In this document: positions 11,486 through 24,941 of the stretch, one piece after another
Numbering within the stretch: the first letter of the stretch is position 1
Layout of the letters: every line of letters starts with the position of its first letter
Assembly: GCA_003952965.2 (NCBI GenBank)
Contig: CM025850.1
Coordinates: forward strand, 20,393,552 to 20,457,551
DNA length: 64,000 nucleotides
Origin: Morella rubra
Taxonomy: Eukaryota > Streptophyta > Magnoliopsida > Fagales > Myricaceae
Reading direction: 5' to 3'
Translations under genes and position numbers: made by a program
The notes under the pieces: model-generated
What the model saw: the letters and a program-made list of their open reading frames with translations, nothing else
Told to the model about the DNA's origin: nothing
Database searches by the model: none

Positions 11486-13150
11486 TCTCCCATTTGCACT
11501 TAAAACCATTTCTCTAGGTATCTCATACCTATATAGACTCTAAATGTGTCGCAAATATTTTTGAGCCAGCAATTCGGTGAAAACACATCCGCAATGTACT
11601 AGGTGGACAATACACCAGCCATTAGGACATCTCTCTCTGATTCACCATATCATGTATCTTCTTTCTATGTGCTTTGGCTTCAGTGCTAGAGTCAGCAGTG
11701 ATATTCTGCTTACAACTCTTGCAACTCCATGCAATGTATACAACTCAAAATTGATCAATTATCAACTGAACTTGTGCATCTCTAGACAGTCCACAAATTC
11801 TCAACTCTGAACACCAAAAATAGTGTTTAATACTTCTCAAGTATTTGAGAATATGCTTGATCGCTGTCCAGCTACAGAGCCCATGTCAATTAATATCTAC
11901 TTACAATGCTGACTGCATGACTAATATTTGGCCTTATCTCTCCTTTTGGAAAGATACTATACCTAAAAGGTAAAATCTTTCTTTTATTCTATAAATCATT
12001 GCCAATATTTGTCAATGTAATCCCCAAAAATCTCTTCTCTCGGTTTCCAAACAATTTGGTTCCAAGAACCCGGAACACTTCCAAGGTCTTTGACTTGAAA
12101 ATTATGTTCGTAAACCATCTTTTTCATTGATGACATCGCCCCGATGTCATTTCCATAAGTAGAATATTACTGACATAAAGAATTAGAAACACTACTAAAC
12201 TCCACTGACTTCTTGTCAATACAAGGCTCATCCATGTTTCTTGAGAAATCAAATGATTTGATCATCTTATCTAAATGGATTTCAGCTAATGCTCTTGAGT
12301 TCTAAACATTACTAGTAGGTTCAATAAAAACTCTTTTCTATTAATCTCATTTGCTTTAAGTATTGGCTCAGGTGACTGTGTCATCTCGAACTGTCATGCT
12401 TTCGCCTTCACTTAGACCGTACTCATTTTAAAATATAATTTCCTTCTAATAATCACTTTCTGTTCACTTGGGATTTATAAAAATACCCAACAAACCATTT
12501 TTGGGTAATCTACAAACACTATTTGATTCCAGCTTCTTCACATCAAACTCTTTGATGCGGGCTAGATATCACCATACTCTCAAATGATTTAGACTTAGTC
12601 TCAGTCTATGATTCATAAGAATTTCTAGGTATCCTATTTAGAATATAAACAGCTGCCTCCAAGCGAAAAACCCAAAAGTATACAGGTAATACATCTATGC
12701 TTATCTCCCACTGAACAATATCATTTAAAGTTCAGTTTTTGTTATAACCATTCATAGAGTCCAAGATTCATTTTTTCAAAACTGAGACTATCAATAATAC
12801 CAGAGTTAGTAGAAAGACACTCTTTTAAATAAAAGTATCAAAACAAAAACAAGTTTTGAAAACAGGAAATGAAATTTCCAAAAGTTCTGAAACATAAAGA
12901 TAGTCTTTTAAAATTTTCAACTTCAACTTTCATGGACTCAAATGAAAAAGGTCTAATAGAGGTTGCTGCAACACTTGCATTCGTCTCCATCAGTTTCCTC
13001 ATCACTTTGTTTCTGGGTTTCCTTAAACTCCTACAATCACATTGCGTAAGTGAGAAGCTGTGCCAAAATTGACACATTTGAAATTCAAGGGACACTCCAT
13101 CAAATTAATTTTAATTGATAAGCATACCTTCAGAAGGATCATTTTTCTTT
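11486..13150 (-). pseudogene. Degenerate copia A pol
   Basis: No ORF of useful length survives, but minus-strand islands match copia reverse transcriptase. Around 12290-12220 the translation reads KMIKSFDFSRNMDEPCIDKK, the conserved segment just before the catalytic YVDD block. Around 12180-12140 that block appears as LYVSNILLMEM, where YVDD has become YVSN. The polypurine tract lies at about 11486-11497. Integrase and protease are not individually recognisable. Much of pol is missing: only ~1.7 kb separates the gag zinc knuckle from the LTR, against ~3 kb in intact elements. Confidence 0.65.
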
Positions 13151-13938
13151 AGTAAAGCTAGATATGTTGGGCTATTTCTTTTCAGTGACCTGGTTTGTCA
13201 TAGTGGAAACAATTTCCATTATCTTTCTTCTCTGAGCTGCTCATGTCCTCTTTCTTAGATTGAGATGCTTTCTTCTTTTTGAACTTCTTCCCTTTGAGCT
13301 TAAGTTCATGACTAGTTGGCTTGTCCATTATCATTAGAGAACCTTCTCTTGTTTGACAAGTTCCTCAGCTGCTTGCAACATATTGAGCAGCTCTGACAAA
13401 GTCACTGACGACTTATTCATATCATAATTTAATATGAACTGGTTGAACGATTCAGGCCAAGATGCCAATATTGCTTCAACCTTTGTCTCAATGTCTATCT
13501 CTGCACCTAGTGTTTCTAGTTCAGTGATGAAAAAATCATTTTAGCACATGATCTCGAACTGGAGCACCCTCCACCATTTTGGTGGTCATCAGCAGTTACA
13601 TAACTTACTAGCGTGCAGATCGACTTTGCTCTCCAAATAATTCTTGGAGATACGAAAGCATGTCTTTTGCAATAGCTAGGCCTTCACACTGCTTTTGTAA
13701 TAGATTGGTCATCGAGGCCAAAATATAACATTGAGCTGTTCGTCTGCCTCGTGCCACTTATGATATGCAACTCTTTGCTCTTGTGTGGCATCAGCTAAAG
13801 TAAGATGAGGGATCTCATCCTTTAATACATGAGCAACATTTTCAACCGTGAGTACTATCATGAGATTACTCTTCCAATCAAGGAAGTTTGCCTAGTTAAC
13901 TTATTCTCATTCAAAATTCTAAACAATGGGGTTGACAT
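13150..13938 (-). pseudogene. Degenerate copia A gag
   Basis: The minus-strand reading starts at ATG 13938-13936 with MSTPLFRILNENKLT, the usual copia gag opening. SFNQFILNYDMNKSSVTLSE followed by LLNMLQAAEELVKQE (about 13450-13350) is the UBN2/Retrotran_gag core. A lysine-rich linker leads to a zinc knuckle near 13190, CFHYDKPGH, in which the second cysteine is now tyrosine. Several frameshifts and stops interrupt it. It would have encoded the nucleocapsid protein. Confidence 0.7.
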
Positions 13939-14474
13939 AATAAATCTGCACATATCAAGAAAGAAAATCACATGTATAAAATTACATTAGTATAGGGTTT
14001 TAAATAACTAATGGTACCTCCACTAATCATAGCAACCAAAGAAAATGCAGAATATAACATTATTTTCAGTGTTTGCAGTGGATATCAAAAACTTTCCCTT
14101 ATGCAAACATGATCCTATTTTAGTAACAATGCAACAACTTGTAAAAGTGTTCATCATAAATCCATCTCATGTCACATACTATGTGTATACATATTCGTGA
14201 CACTTGATTTTCTTTTGGCTATTTTAGTGGGTGTTTATTTGTTAAGTGCAACCATCGTCTAATGACATAATTTTGTAATGAGTTGCATTGCAATTTTATT
14301 CAACACCCCCACCACTCATACATGCTCACTTATCTTCAAGAAGTACATGGTAAATTATAAGATCTGACTATTTTAGTTTCAACTAACATCAATCAAATAA
14401 AATTCCCAATACCAACAATGGAAGCATTGATTGTATCTTGTAAAATAATTCATTTAACACTTATATTAAATTGG

Positions 14475-16500
14475 TAAGAAAAAAAGTTTTATTTTTTATT
14501 TTTTAGGGATTTTTTTTAAAAGTCAAACCGAGTTGGTCAAACAATTATGCCCGATCAAACCGGGTTGTCGTTTACACATGGGTCTAGGTCCAATCTAGAT
14601 CCCTAACCTTAACGTGTCAGGCACTAGATTCGAATCCAACTCGGTCCAGCTGCCCCTTAAGGGCCAGACCCAATTGGGTCACACCCATGGCCCAAATCCA
14701 CTTTGGCCATGGGTTGCCTATAGGGTCACGGGCTAGCCTTTTGGGCTAGGCCCGTTCGATGAACCATCTTGCCCATTTTTTTTTTTTAAAAAAAGGACAT
14801 TTTGGCTTGTTTTGGGCCAGCCCAGGTCTCTAATTAAAAAGGAATAAGGCCGGTCCAAATCGTTTTAAAAAATAGAACAAAAAGGCCCACTTTAAAAAAA
14901 AAACTTTGGCCTAAAAATATAAAAACAACCTAGACAGTTTAAAAAATACAAAACGGCCTGGCTTTGTTTTTAAACCATAAAATCCAGCCCATAATTTTTT
15001 TAAAAAGAACAACCCAAATCAAATGTAAAGAGGTCCGGGTAGGGCGTGCGATGCCCTACGCGGTTGGCCCAAGCGGGCGACCCGGGGATCTTATCCGTGG
15101 GCGTTGCTTGAGGCACTTAGGAGGGCCTATGCCCAGTGCGCCTGCCGGCTACTGCTAGCAGCTCCCAGCCAACCCCAGGCCGGCCACCCTACAGCCTATG
15201 GTGGTTGTGGGTGGCTAAAACTGCCATCCCATGTACCCAAATGGGTACATGGTTGCAGCGGCTGCTCGTGGCCACCAGGCCACGTGGCGCCACTGTTGTT
15301 GCCGCTTAGGGCCACAACGGTCCCACCTGGTGTGGCCCATGGCCGAGCCACACCACCTCCAACCACGGTGGGAAGTTGAGACCGAGGGAGATCTCCTCCC
15401 CTTCTCTGTATGATTTTCCTGCTTCTTTACATTTTTGTTTCTCAAACAAAAAGGATACATAGCCAAAGATTCACAATCACATAACAGATTCATGAGTTAT
15501 AGCAGAAACCAAATGAATCAAAGAAAAAACTCAAACGGCAACAACAGAGAAAGAAAACAAATCCTTCTATTCGGGGGCAAAGGAAAAACATATTCATAAG
15601 CTTGTCTCCCAAAAATGTTTCACAAAACAATATGCAAGAGACAGATTAAATCTTATATTGCTTCTAACAGATTCACAATCGCATCAATGGAAAAACACAA
15701 GTCTGCATTTTCCTCTTTTCTTCTTTCGCAAATAGAGATAAGAAGGGGCATAAACAAGAACTCTTCTTTCTTCTTGCCGAACACCTCTTGCGCCAAAATC
15801 CAATTTTCCACAAGCAAAAAAAATGTGTATTTTTCAAATCTATTAAATAGATTCAAAAATCTTTATACATGAGAAAAAACACGGGCATAGAAGATTTTTC
15901 AAACAAGAAACTCATTTCTTGTTTTCAACCGGATGACATCCTCCTTCTGTCAAACACGTAGCAATCAAAAGGCAACGCCGATTGTTCTAGTCTCACCAAG
16001 AACAACATGCAATCTCTTAGATCCAAGTCTTTCTCATAGAAAATAAATGAATCATCAAAGAAAAAACACACAGCAACTCCAATAATATTATTGTTGCCTC
16101 TTTGTCTCACTTATTTCTCTGACAACAACAAGCGTACAGAATTCGAAAAACGTGCCTAATCCTTTTCTCTGAAGAAAATCCAAATACAAGCTATTATAGA
16201 TTGACATATTTTTCTTTCGCAACAAATTGTTGCTTTTAGTAATCAATGTTTTGGTGATAACTGTTCTAAAATAGATTTCAATGGAAGTGCTCTTAAAGTC
16301 TCATCTTTTAACTCAGTACAAATTTCACTTGCATGAAACTCGCCTTTTATATCAAAGTTGGTCAAAATTAACAATCATTGGTATTCACCTTGCTTCTGAG
16401 ATTGGTAAAGAAATGTAAAATTCGACTCCGTTTTTAAAATGGATTTTTGATTTTCAATTTGTTCAAAGACAAATCCGAATTAGGTCAAAATATTACCCGA
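14475..16500. repeat. Tandem duplication, copy 1 (deletion-riddled distal part)
   Basis: From 14569 to about 15940 it is nearly identical to 16516-17920, and six ORF translations match exactly. Its distal part (15940-16380) contains the same sequence as 17920-18720, including the junction with the copia B LTR near 16225, but with many short deletions. Confidence 0.9.
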
Positions 16501-18361
16501 TTCAAATCAAACAATCGTTTACACATGGGTCTAGGTCCAATCTAGATCCCTAACCTTAACGTGTCAGGCACTAGATTCGAATCCAACTCGGTCCAGCTGC
16601 CCCTTAAGGGCCAGACCCAATTGGGTCACACCCATGGCCCAAATCCACTTTGGCCATGGGTTGCCTATAGGGTCACGGGCTAGCCTTTTGGGCTAGGCCC
16701 GTTCGACCCTTGCAACCATCTTGCCCCATTTTTTTTTTTTAAAAAAAGGACATTTTGGCTTGTTTTGGGCCAGCCCAGGTCTCTAATTAAAAAGGAATAA
16801 GGCCGGTCCAAATCGTTTTAAAAAATAGAACAAAAAGGCCCACTTTAAAAAAAAAACTTTGGCCTAAAAATATAAAAACAACCTAGACAGTTTAAAAAAT
16901 ACAAAACGGCCTGGCTTTGTTTTTAAACCATAAAATCCAGCCCATAATTTTTTTAAAAAGAACAACCCAAATCAAATGTAAAGAGGTCCGGGTAGGGCGT
17001 GCGATGCCCTACGCGGTTGGCCCAAGCGGGCGACCCGGGGATCTTATCCGTGGGCGTTGCTTGAGGCACTTAGGAGGGCCTATGCCCAGTGCGCCTGCCG
17101 GCTACTGCTAGCAGCTCCCAGCCAACCCCAGGCCGGCCACCCTACAGCCTATGGTGGTTGTGGGTGGCTAAAACTGCCATCCCATGTACCCAAATGGGTA
17201 CATGGTTGCAGCGGCTGCTCGTGGCCACCAGGCCACGTGGCGCCACTGTTGTTGCCGCTTAGGGCCACAACGGTCCCACCTGGTGTGGCCCATGGCCGAG
17301 CCACACCACCTCCAACCACGGTGGGAAGTTGAGACCGAGGGAGATCTCCTCCCCTTCTCTGTATGATTTTCCTGCTTCTTTACATTTTTGTTTCTCAAAC
17401 AAAAAGGATACATAGCCAAAGATTCACAATCACATAACAGATTCATGAGTTATAGCAGAAACCAAATGAATCAAAGAAAAAACTCAAACGGCAACAACAG
17501 AGAAAGAAAACAAATCCTTCTATTCGGGGGCAAAGGAAAAACATATTCATAAGCTTGTCTCCCAAAAATGTTTCACAAAACAATATGCAAGAGACAGATT
17601 AAATCTTATATTGCTTCTAACAGATTCACAATCGCATCAATGGAAAAACACAAGTCTGCATTTTCCTCTTTTCTTCTTTCGCAAATAGAGATAAGAAGGG
17701 GCATAAACAAGAACTCTTCTTTCTTCTTGCCGAACACCTCTTGCGCCAAAATCCAATTTTCCACAAGCAAAAAAAATGTGTATTTTTCAAATCTATTAAA
17801 TAGATTCAAAAATCTTTATACATGAGAAAAAACACGGGCATAGAAGATTTTTCAAACAAGAAACTCATTTCTTGTTTTCAACCGGATGACATCCTCCTTC
17901 TGTCAAACACGTAGCAATCAAAAGGAAATAAAAACTAAAAAAAGAAAAAGAAAACGCACGATTGTTCTAGTCTCACCAAGAACAACATGCAATCTCTTAG
18001 ATCCAAGTCTTTCTCATAGAAAATAAATGAATCATCAAAGAAAAAACACACAGCAACTCCAATATCTATCTTTCTTGGAGAGAAAGAAAAATGACCGTGG
18101 AGAGCAAGAACAATTCTTCTCTCTTACGGGCAAACAGTCAAGAAATGCCTCTTTGTCTCTTAGTAAATAAAACATGCAACTCGATTTCTCAAAATGACTA
18201 AACAACCTTTGTTCCTGCTTCCTTTCAAGCGTACCGGCAGAATTCGAAAAACGTGCCTAATCCTTTTCTCTGAAGAAAATCCAAATACAAGCCAAAAATC
18301 ATATTCTATTATACGCGGATTGACTATAAAATAATGAAAATATTTTTCTTTCGCAACAAAT
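16501..18361. repeat. Tandem duplication, copy 2
   Basis: This is the fuller copy. Its offset from copy 1 is 1947 bp at the start and 1953 bp from about 14960 onward. It runs uninterrupted into the 5' LTR of copia B at 18362. Confidence 0.9.
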
Positions 18362-19630
18362 TGTTGGCTTTTAGTCACAATCAATGTTTTGGTGATAACA
18401 ATAGAGGTAATTGAGATGTGAAGCAAAGCGGATCCAAAATGAGCACGAAGCGATCAAGCAACATCCCCTTCAATGGAAGTGCTCTTAAAGTGAAGACTCA
18501 AGATGCTAGGGTAATCTTTGTAACTCTAAGACTTCATCTTTAACAAGGATTTGAACCACACACTTGCATATTTCTTCAAAACTTGCATGAAACTGTTTTA
18601 CCTCTTGTTTTGAAGATTAAAAATGTTTTAATGGCTTTAAAATATCCCAATTAAACTCCCAAACCTTTTATATACTTATGGGAAGTTAGTCTTTAAAATT
18701 GGGTATTTTAAGTTGGTCAAAATCGTGTTTTTAAAACAACCGGATCATGTGCTTAAGTTGAGGAGGTCGACCGGGAGCTTGGTATAGCGGTCGACCGTTT
18801 AGTTTGAAAAGTTAAAAAAGAGCCGTTCTGACTTCTGACATTATGACCGTTGGTAACGTAACCTGTCACCGGTTCATGTAGCGGTCGACCGGTTCATCGT
18901 GAGTTTTTAACAGCTCGACTCCCAACGGCTATTTTTCTTATGAGGCCTATATAAAGCCATTCCTAGCCTTTTAAAAGTTGCTGAACAACCAAAATCATTT
19001 TGCTAAGGCTAAGAGTGATCAAAACCTTTCAATCCTTGTTCAAACATCATTCACACATAATCAACACTTTCACATCCTTGTTATTGTGTGAAGCCTAAGA
19101 GATAGAAATTTCTCATTGTAACATCTACTCCATCAAGGGAGTTTTAGTGAGCATTTTCGTTCATCCTTATACATTTTAAGAGAGTGATTCTCTTGTTTCC
19201 TTTTGGTGAGGGTTGTTCATCAAAAGAAGGAGTTTAGAGAGGTTTGTTCTCAAACTCGTTCTTGAGGCTTGAAGAGGTGTTTCTCAAGCTCAAGTGTAAG
19301 GAAACTTTCCCTTGGTTGAAGGGAGCATAGTGGAGAAACCTCAAGGCTCGGTAAAGGAGCTTGAGGGGTGGATGTAGGCGGTTTGCCGAACCACCTAAAA
19401 ATCTTGTGTTTGCTTCTCTTCCCTTATCTCCTTACATTGTGCTACTAGTTTCTTGTTCTAAGTTTTATTTCTCTATTTGAGTTGCAATATATATTCTTGT
19501 TTAATCTTTTATTGCAATCGTTCTCTTTGTGAGACTTGTAGCTAGCAAACACTTTCTAAAGGGTGAGTTTTGAAAAAGTTTTGAAACCCAATTCACCCCC
19601 TCTTGGGTTGCCTTAATCCTAGGATTTACA
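18362..19630 (+). repeat. 5' LTR of copia B
   Basis: Begins TGTTGGCTTTTAGTC and ends GGATTTACA. It has a CTATATAAA promoter box near 18947 and three GGTCGACCG motifs at 18765-18891. It differs from the 3' LTR by substitutions and small indels. Confidence 0.92.
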
Positions 19631-19648
19631 ATTGGTATCAGAGCTTGG
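19631..19648 (+). promoter_or_regulatory. Primer-binding site of copia B
   Basis: ATTGGTATCAGAGCTTGG directly follows the LTR. TGGTATCAGAGC is complementary to the 3' end of plant initiator tRNA-Met, the usual copia primer. Confidence 0.9.
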
Positions 19649-19685
19649 TGCTCTCTTTAGCAAGATTTAACAATCTTGAGTTAGA

Positions 19686-21071
19686 ATGGCAACTTCAAGC
19701 AACAACTCTCATGTTGAGGGACTCTCAACATCTAGACCTCCTTCCTTCAATGGAAGTGATTACTCCTATTGGAAAGCAAGGATGAAAATTTATTTTCAAT
19801 CCATTGACTTTGATCTATGGCTTTGTATTTTAAATGGACCTCACTACCCTATGAAAGCCGTAGGTGAGACAATTGTCTCTAAGCCCGAATGAGTATACGA
19901 TGAGACAAGAAGAAAATTTCTATAAATGCTAGAGCTATGAACATGTCTTTAGAATATCTACTTGTGTTAGTGCAAAAGAAATTTGGCATTCTTTAGAAAT
20001 CACTCATGAAGGTACAAACCAAGTGAAAGAATCTAAGATAAGCATGCTAGTTCATAGCTATGAATTGTTTAAGATGAAACCGGAAGAAAACATTGGTGAC
20101 ATGCTTACTAGATTTACTAATATTGTAAATGATTTAAATGCTCTTGGAAAAGTGTACACTAACTCCGATTTGGTGAGAAAAGTTCTTAGTCACTACCAAA
20201 GACTTGGGAAGCCAAGTCACCGCTATTCAAGAAGCAAAGGACCTCACCAAATTGCCTTTGGAAGAGCTTGTTGGATCCCTTATGACTCACGAAATCACCA
20301 TGAAGGGACATGAGGAGGAAAGTTCAAAAAGGAGAAGCATAGCCTTGAAATCCTCCGTAGTTGAGATTGAAGAAGATAATGATGATAGTGGAGATGAGGA
20401 TATTGCTCTCATGACAAGGAATTTTAGAAACTTCCTCAAGAGAAAGCAAGGAAGGAAGAACTTCAAAGATTTCAAGAGAGAAGAGCCAAAGAAGGAATAC
20501 CCAAAGATGGACAACAAGAAGGACCACATCACTTGCTACAAGTGCAAGAAACCTGGTCACATTAAGGCGGATTGTCCACTTCTCAAATACAAAAAGAAAG
20601 CTATGAAAGCTACTTGGAAGATAGGATTCAAGCTCCTCCGATGAAGAAGATGAGGGAGAAATCGCAAACATGTGCTTCATGGCTCTAGAAGATGATGAGG
20701 TATATCTCTCGGATCTTGAAGATTCAAAACCTTCATATGATGAATTAGAAAATGCTTTTGATGAGTTATACATTACGTTTGAAAAGCTTAAACTCAAATA
20801 CAATGTTTTGAAAAAGAAGCATTCACTAGCTACAAGTGACCTTGATTCCTTAAATGATGAACAAGGAAATTTGAAGCTAGAGAATGAGGAATTGAAACTA
20901 AAAGTTTCAACTTTAGAAATTGAGAACAAAGCTTTCAAAGATAAGGTTACTCGTCAAAACACTATTCTTGAAAAATTCACTCAAGGAAGCAAAGCTTTGG
21001 AGAACATTCTAAACAATCAAAGATGTGTTTTTGACAAAAGTGGTTTAGGCTACAAGCCTCATAAAAATTAA
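19686..21071 (+). pseudogene. Copia B gag, frameshifted
   Basis: Starts ATG at 19686 (MATSSNNSHVEG). The N-terminal gag block reads FNGSDYSYWKARMKIYFQS, then a TGA replaces a tryptophan codon near 19890. After frame changes the UBN2-type core continues (ISMLVHSYELFKMKPEENIG, then AIQEAKDLTKLPLEELVGSL). A zinc knuckle, CYKCKKPGHIKADC, lies near 20535-20576. The C-terminal third (20670-21071) is a long acidic coiled coil (LENAFDELYITFEKLKLKYN), as in Sirevirus gag. It would form the virus-like particle. At least three breaks make it non-functional as it stands. Confidence 0.85.
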
Positions 21072-21289
21072 AAGTATTTCAAAAATTTCTTTGTCAAAGC
21101 TAAATCCTCAAATGAATCTCTTCATACTTGTAACTTTTGCAACAAGAATGGACATCTAATATTTGATTGTCCTCTCAAGAAACTTGGGTGCAAAGCTCTT
21201 AGAAAGATATGGGTTCCAAAGGGAACTATTGCTAACCCAAATGGACCCAAAAAGGTTTGGGTACCAAAAGCTTCATATTGAATTTGTTT

Positions 21290-24200
21290 TGTAGGATTCA
21301 AGAAAAAGAAATGCAATAGTTGGTTCTTGGATAGTGGTTGTTCAAGACACATGACCGGTGACCCATCAAGATTCTCAAGCCTATCAACCATCAAAGGTGG
21401 AAATGTAACATTTGGCAACAACTCCAAAGGGAAAATCATTGGTATAGGTAATATTGGTGGTAACTCTCTTCCTTTAATTGAAAATGTCCTATTGGTTGAT
21501 AAATTGAAGCATAACTTGCTTAGTATTAGTCAACTTTGTGATAAAGGTTATAGAGTTGTATTTGAATCTTCTCGATGCCTTATTGAAAATGTCATAGATG
21601 GAAAATTATTGTTTATTGGCCATAGGAACTCAAATGTGTACAAGATTGACATTGATCAAAATGCTTGTGTGGATAATTGTCTTGTGGTCAATGTAAATGA
21701 TAGTTGGCTATGGCATAGAAGATTGGGTCATGCAAGCATGCATCAAATTTTGAAAATCTCTAAGCATGATCTTGTGAATGGGCTACCTAATTGAATTTTG
21801 AAAAAGACCAAGTTTGTGAAGCTTGTCAAATGGGAAAACAAGTGAAAACCTCTTTTAAATCCAAAAACTTCATTTCAACTAGTAGACCTCTACAATTACT
21901 TCATTTGGATTTATTTGGTCCATCAAGAATTCAAAGTCTTGGTGGAAAGTCCTATGCCTTTGTAATTGTGGATGACTACTCTAGGTTCACTTGGATTTTA
22001 TTTTTAGCTTCAAAAGATGAAGCCATTCATGAGTTCATTAAATTCTCAAAAAGGGTGCAAAATGCAAAAGGATACACCATTGTGGCCATTAGAAGTGACC
22101 ATGGTGGTGAATTCGTAAATGAGAAGTTTGAATCTTTTTGTAGCATGAATGGTTATGAGCATAATTTTTCAACACCTAGAACTCCTCAACAAAATGGGGT
22201 TGTTGAGAGAAAGAATAGAACTATTCAAGAGATGGCAAGAACTATTTTGAATGAAAATAAGTTACCAAAATATTTTTGGGCCGAGGCCGTCAACACCTCT
22301 TGCTATGTTTTGAATAGAGTTCTATGAGACCCACTTTGAAGAAAACTCCTTATGAGCTTTGGAAAGATAGAAAACCCAACATCCATTATTTCAAAGTTTT
22401 TGGTTGTAAATGCTTCATTTTAAATACCAAAGACAACCTTGAAAATTTGATTCTAAAACCGATGTTGGAATTTTCCTTGGATACTCTAATTCGAGTAAAG
22501 CTTATAGAGTTTATAACAAAAGGACTCTTTGTGTTGAAGAATCAATGCATATCACTTTTGATGAAACTAATGGTCCATTTGAGAAAAATGCAAGTGTAGA
22601 TATTGAAGATATTGAGGGGGAGATGGAAAAACTTGAATCAAGGATAACCCCACTCAAAACAAGGAAGCTCAATCTCCAAGTGAAGAAATTATTCAACATT
22701 GTAAGGAGAAGGTACTTCACAAGAACTCCCTAAAGAATGGAGGTATGCTACTAGTCACCCTCAAGAGTTAATTATTGGTGATCCCTCTCATGGAACTAGA
22801 ACTAGAGCTTCACTTAGAAATATTTGTAATCATCTTGCATTTGTGTCTCAAATTGAACCTAAGACTTTTCTTGAAGCCAAAAATGACGAAAGTTGGATTT
22901 TGGCAATGCAAGAAGAGTTAAACCAATTTGAGAGAAATCAAGTTTGGGAACTTGTCCCTAGACCCAAGGATCAAACCATTATTGGCACAAAATGGGTCTT
23001 TAGGAACAAGGTTGATGAGCACGGTACTATTGTTAGAAACAAAGCTAGATTGGTTGCTAAAGGCTATAATCAAGAAGAAGGGATTGATTATGATGAAACA
23101 TATGCACCCGTAGCACGTTTGGAATCCATTAGAATGCTTTTGGCCTTTGCTTGCTATAAAAATTTTATACTTTATCAAATGGATGTGAAAAGTGCTTTCT
23201 TGAATGATTTATCATGGAAGAAGTCTATGTAGAACAACCACAAGGTTTTCAAAATGAAGCTTATCAAATTTTGTTTTCAAATTAAAAAAGGCTTTGTATG
23301 GACTAAAACAAGCTCCTAGAGCTTGGTATGATAGACTTAAAACTTTCCTTGTTGAAAAAGGTTTTTCCATGGGTAAAGTTGACACAACACTTTTCACCAA
23401 GTCCAAAAACAATGATATCATAATTGTGCAAATTTATGTGGATGACATCATATTCGGTGCTACTAATGACTCTCTTTGTCAAGAATTTTTCAAATTTATG
23501 CATGAAGAGTTTGAGATGAATATGATGGGTGAGCTCAACTTCTTCCTTGGACTACAAATCAAGCAATCAAAAGAATGAATCTTCATAAACCAAGCCAAGT
23601 ATATAAAGGATCTACTCAAATGCTTTGGAATGGAGAACTTGAAAGTGGCGGAAACACCAATGAGCACATCACTAAAGCTTGATGTGGATGAAAAAGGTAA
23701 AAAGGTGGACATCACCAAATATAGAGGTATGATTGGAGCTCTCCTCTATTTGACGGCTAGTAGGCTGGATATTATGTTTAGTGTGTGTTTATGTGCTAGA
23801 TTCCAAGCATGTCCTAAAGAATCTCATCTTGTGCTGTAAAAAGAATTTTTCGATATCTTTTGGGTACTATTGACCTAGGACTTTGGTATCCTAGAGACAC
23901 TCAAATGAACCTAGTAAGTTATTCCGATGCCAACTTTGCCGGTGCAAAGTCGAGAGAAAAAGTACTAGTGGTACTTGTCATTTCCTAGGATCATCTTTAG
24001 TTTCTTGGAGTAGTAAGAAACAAAACTCGGTTGCTTTATCAACAACCGAAGCGGAATACATAGCGTTGGTAGTTGTTGTGCTCAAGTGTTGTGGATGAAA
24101 CAAACTCTCAAAGATTTTGGACTGGAGTTTGAGAGTATACCCATCAAATGTGATAACACTAGTGCTATCAACTTGTCCAAGAATCTCATCCAACACTCAA

Positions 24201-24382
24201 GGACTAAACACATTAAAGTGAGACATCATTTTCTAAGAGATCATATTCAAAAAGGTGACATCTCACTTGATTTCATTAGTACTAAGCATCAACTAGCTAA
24301 TATTTTCACAAAACTCTTGAGTAATGACATATTTCGTGATCTTATACGAGATATTGGGTTTTTAGATACAAACGCCCTTTGA
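21290..24382 (+). pseudogene. Copia B pol (protease-integrase-RT-RNase H), frameshifted
   Basis: Domains in copia order. Protease: LDSGCSRHMTGD near 21328. Integrase: zinc-binding LWHRRLGHASM plus CEACQMGK, then catalytic blocks LDLFGP, RSDHGGEF and NGVVERKNR, so D, D and E are all present (21700-22320). Reverse transcriptase: [44 protein letters not shown] and an intact IYVDDIIFG (22843-23578). RNase H ends TKHIKVRHHFLRDHI ... QLANIFTKLL, with stop at 24382. Breaks include frameshifts near 21793, 22325 and 23210 and others in the RNase H part (23830-24085). Catalytic residues of integrase and RT survive, so decay is recent or mild. Confidence 0.9.
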
Positions 24383-24941
24383 CATGCTATTTTATTGATT
24401 TCCATGGATTTTCATTGTTTTGATGTTTTAAACATGTTTAGAATGTCCCTATATCTTGTTACATGTTTGACATTCATCAAATGCATCATTCCATTTCATT
24501 TTTGGGCATTAAAACCTCATTTTTCAAAGGCTGTTCTCTATAGCGGTCGACCGTGTGGAACCGCTACACGAAGCGGTCGACCGGTTAGTAGAACTTGTTC
24601 TACCAAGCGGCCGATGGTCATGAACCACTACACCAAGCGTTCAACTGCCTCGTCAAGCCTAGATATACTGCAGTTCACATTTGGTCGACCGGTCCCTCTC
24701 CTCTCACTTCTCTTTCCTCTACCTAAACCCTCTTAAATCCTTCCCAAAACACCATAAGCTATCCTATAATCCATCCCAATCATTTCAGACCATCAAATTC
24801 GGCCAAAACCCTCGATTTTTGTGTGGATTTATATCAAAATCCATCTAGCATTTACTTTTTAGGATTTTGGCCCCCTTTGAAACCTAACCCTAGATTTCCA
24901 CATTTCAGCCATTTTCCTCTTTAATTTTTGCTCTCAATCAT

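Larger units (their letters stand above)
13939..18361 (-). other. Copia A leader containing a tandem duplication
   Basis: This lies between the gag start (13938) and the point where copia B inserted (18361). I read it as the untranslated leader of copia A, because it rejoins the primer-binding-site segment at 29285-29381 once copia B is removed. It is GC-rich at 14690-15400 and 16640-17350 and contains two copies of a ~1.9 kb unit. ORFs inside (for example 15104-15379) have no recognisable domain and recur only because of the duplication. Confidence 0.6.

Noticed and set aside
15104..15493. Alanine/glycine/tryptophan-rich ORFs repeated exactly at 17057-17446
   Set aside because: The repetition is explained by the tandem duplication. 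Both strands are open because of GC content, and no domain is recognisable.
20324..20938. 204-codon minus-strand ORF opposite copia B gag
   Set aside because: It is a serine/leucine-rich shadow of the acidic, lysine-rich gag coding strand.
24395..24736. 113-codon ORF just after copia B pol
   Set aside because: It covers the GGTCGACCG-rich spacer and has no similarity to the env-like frame that begins further on.
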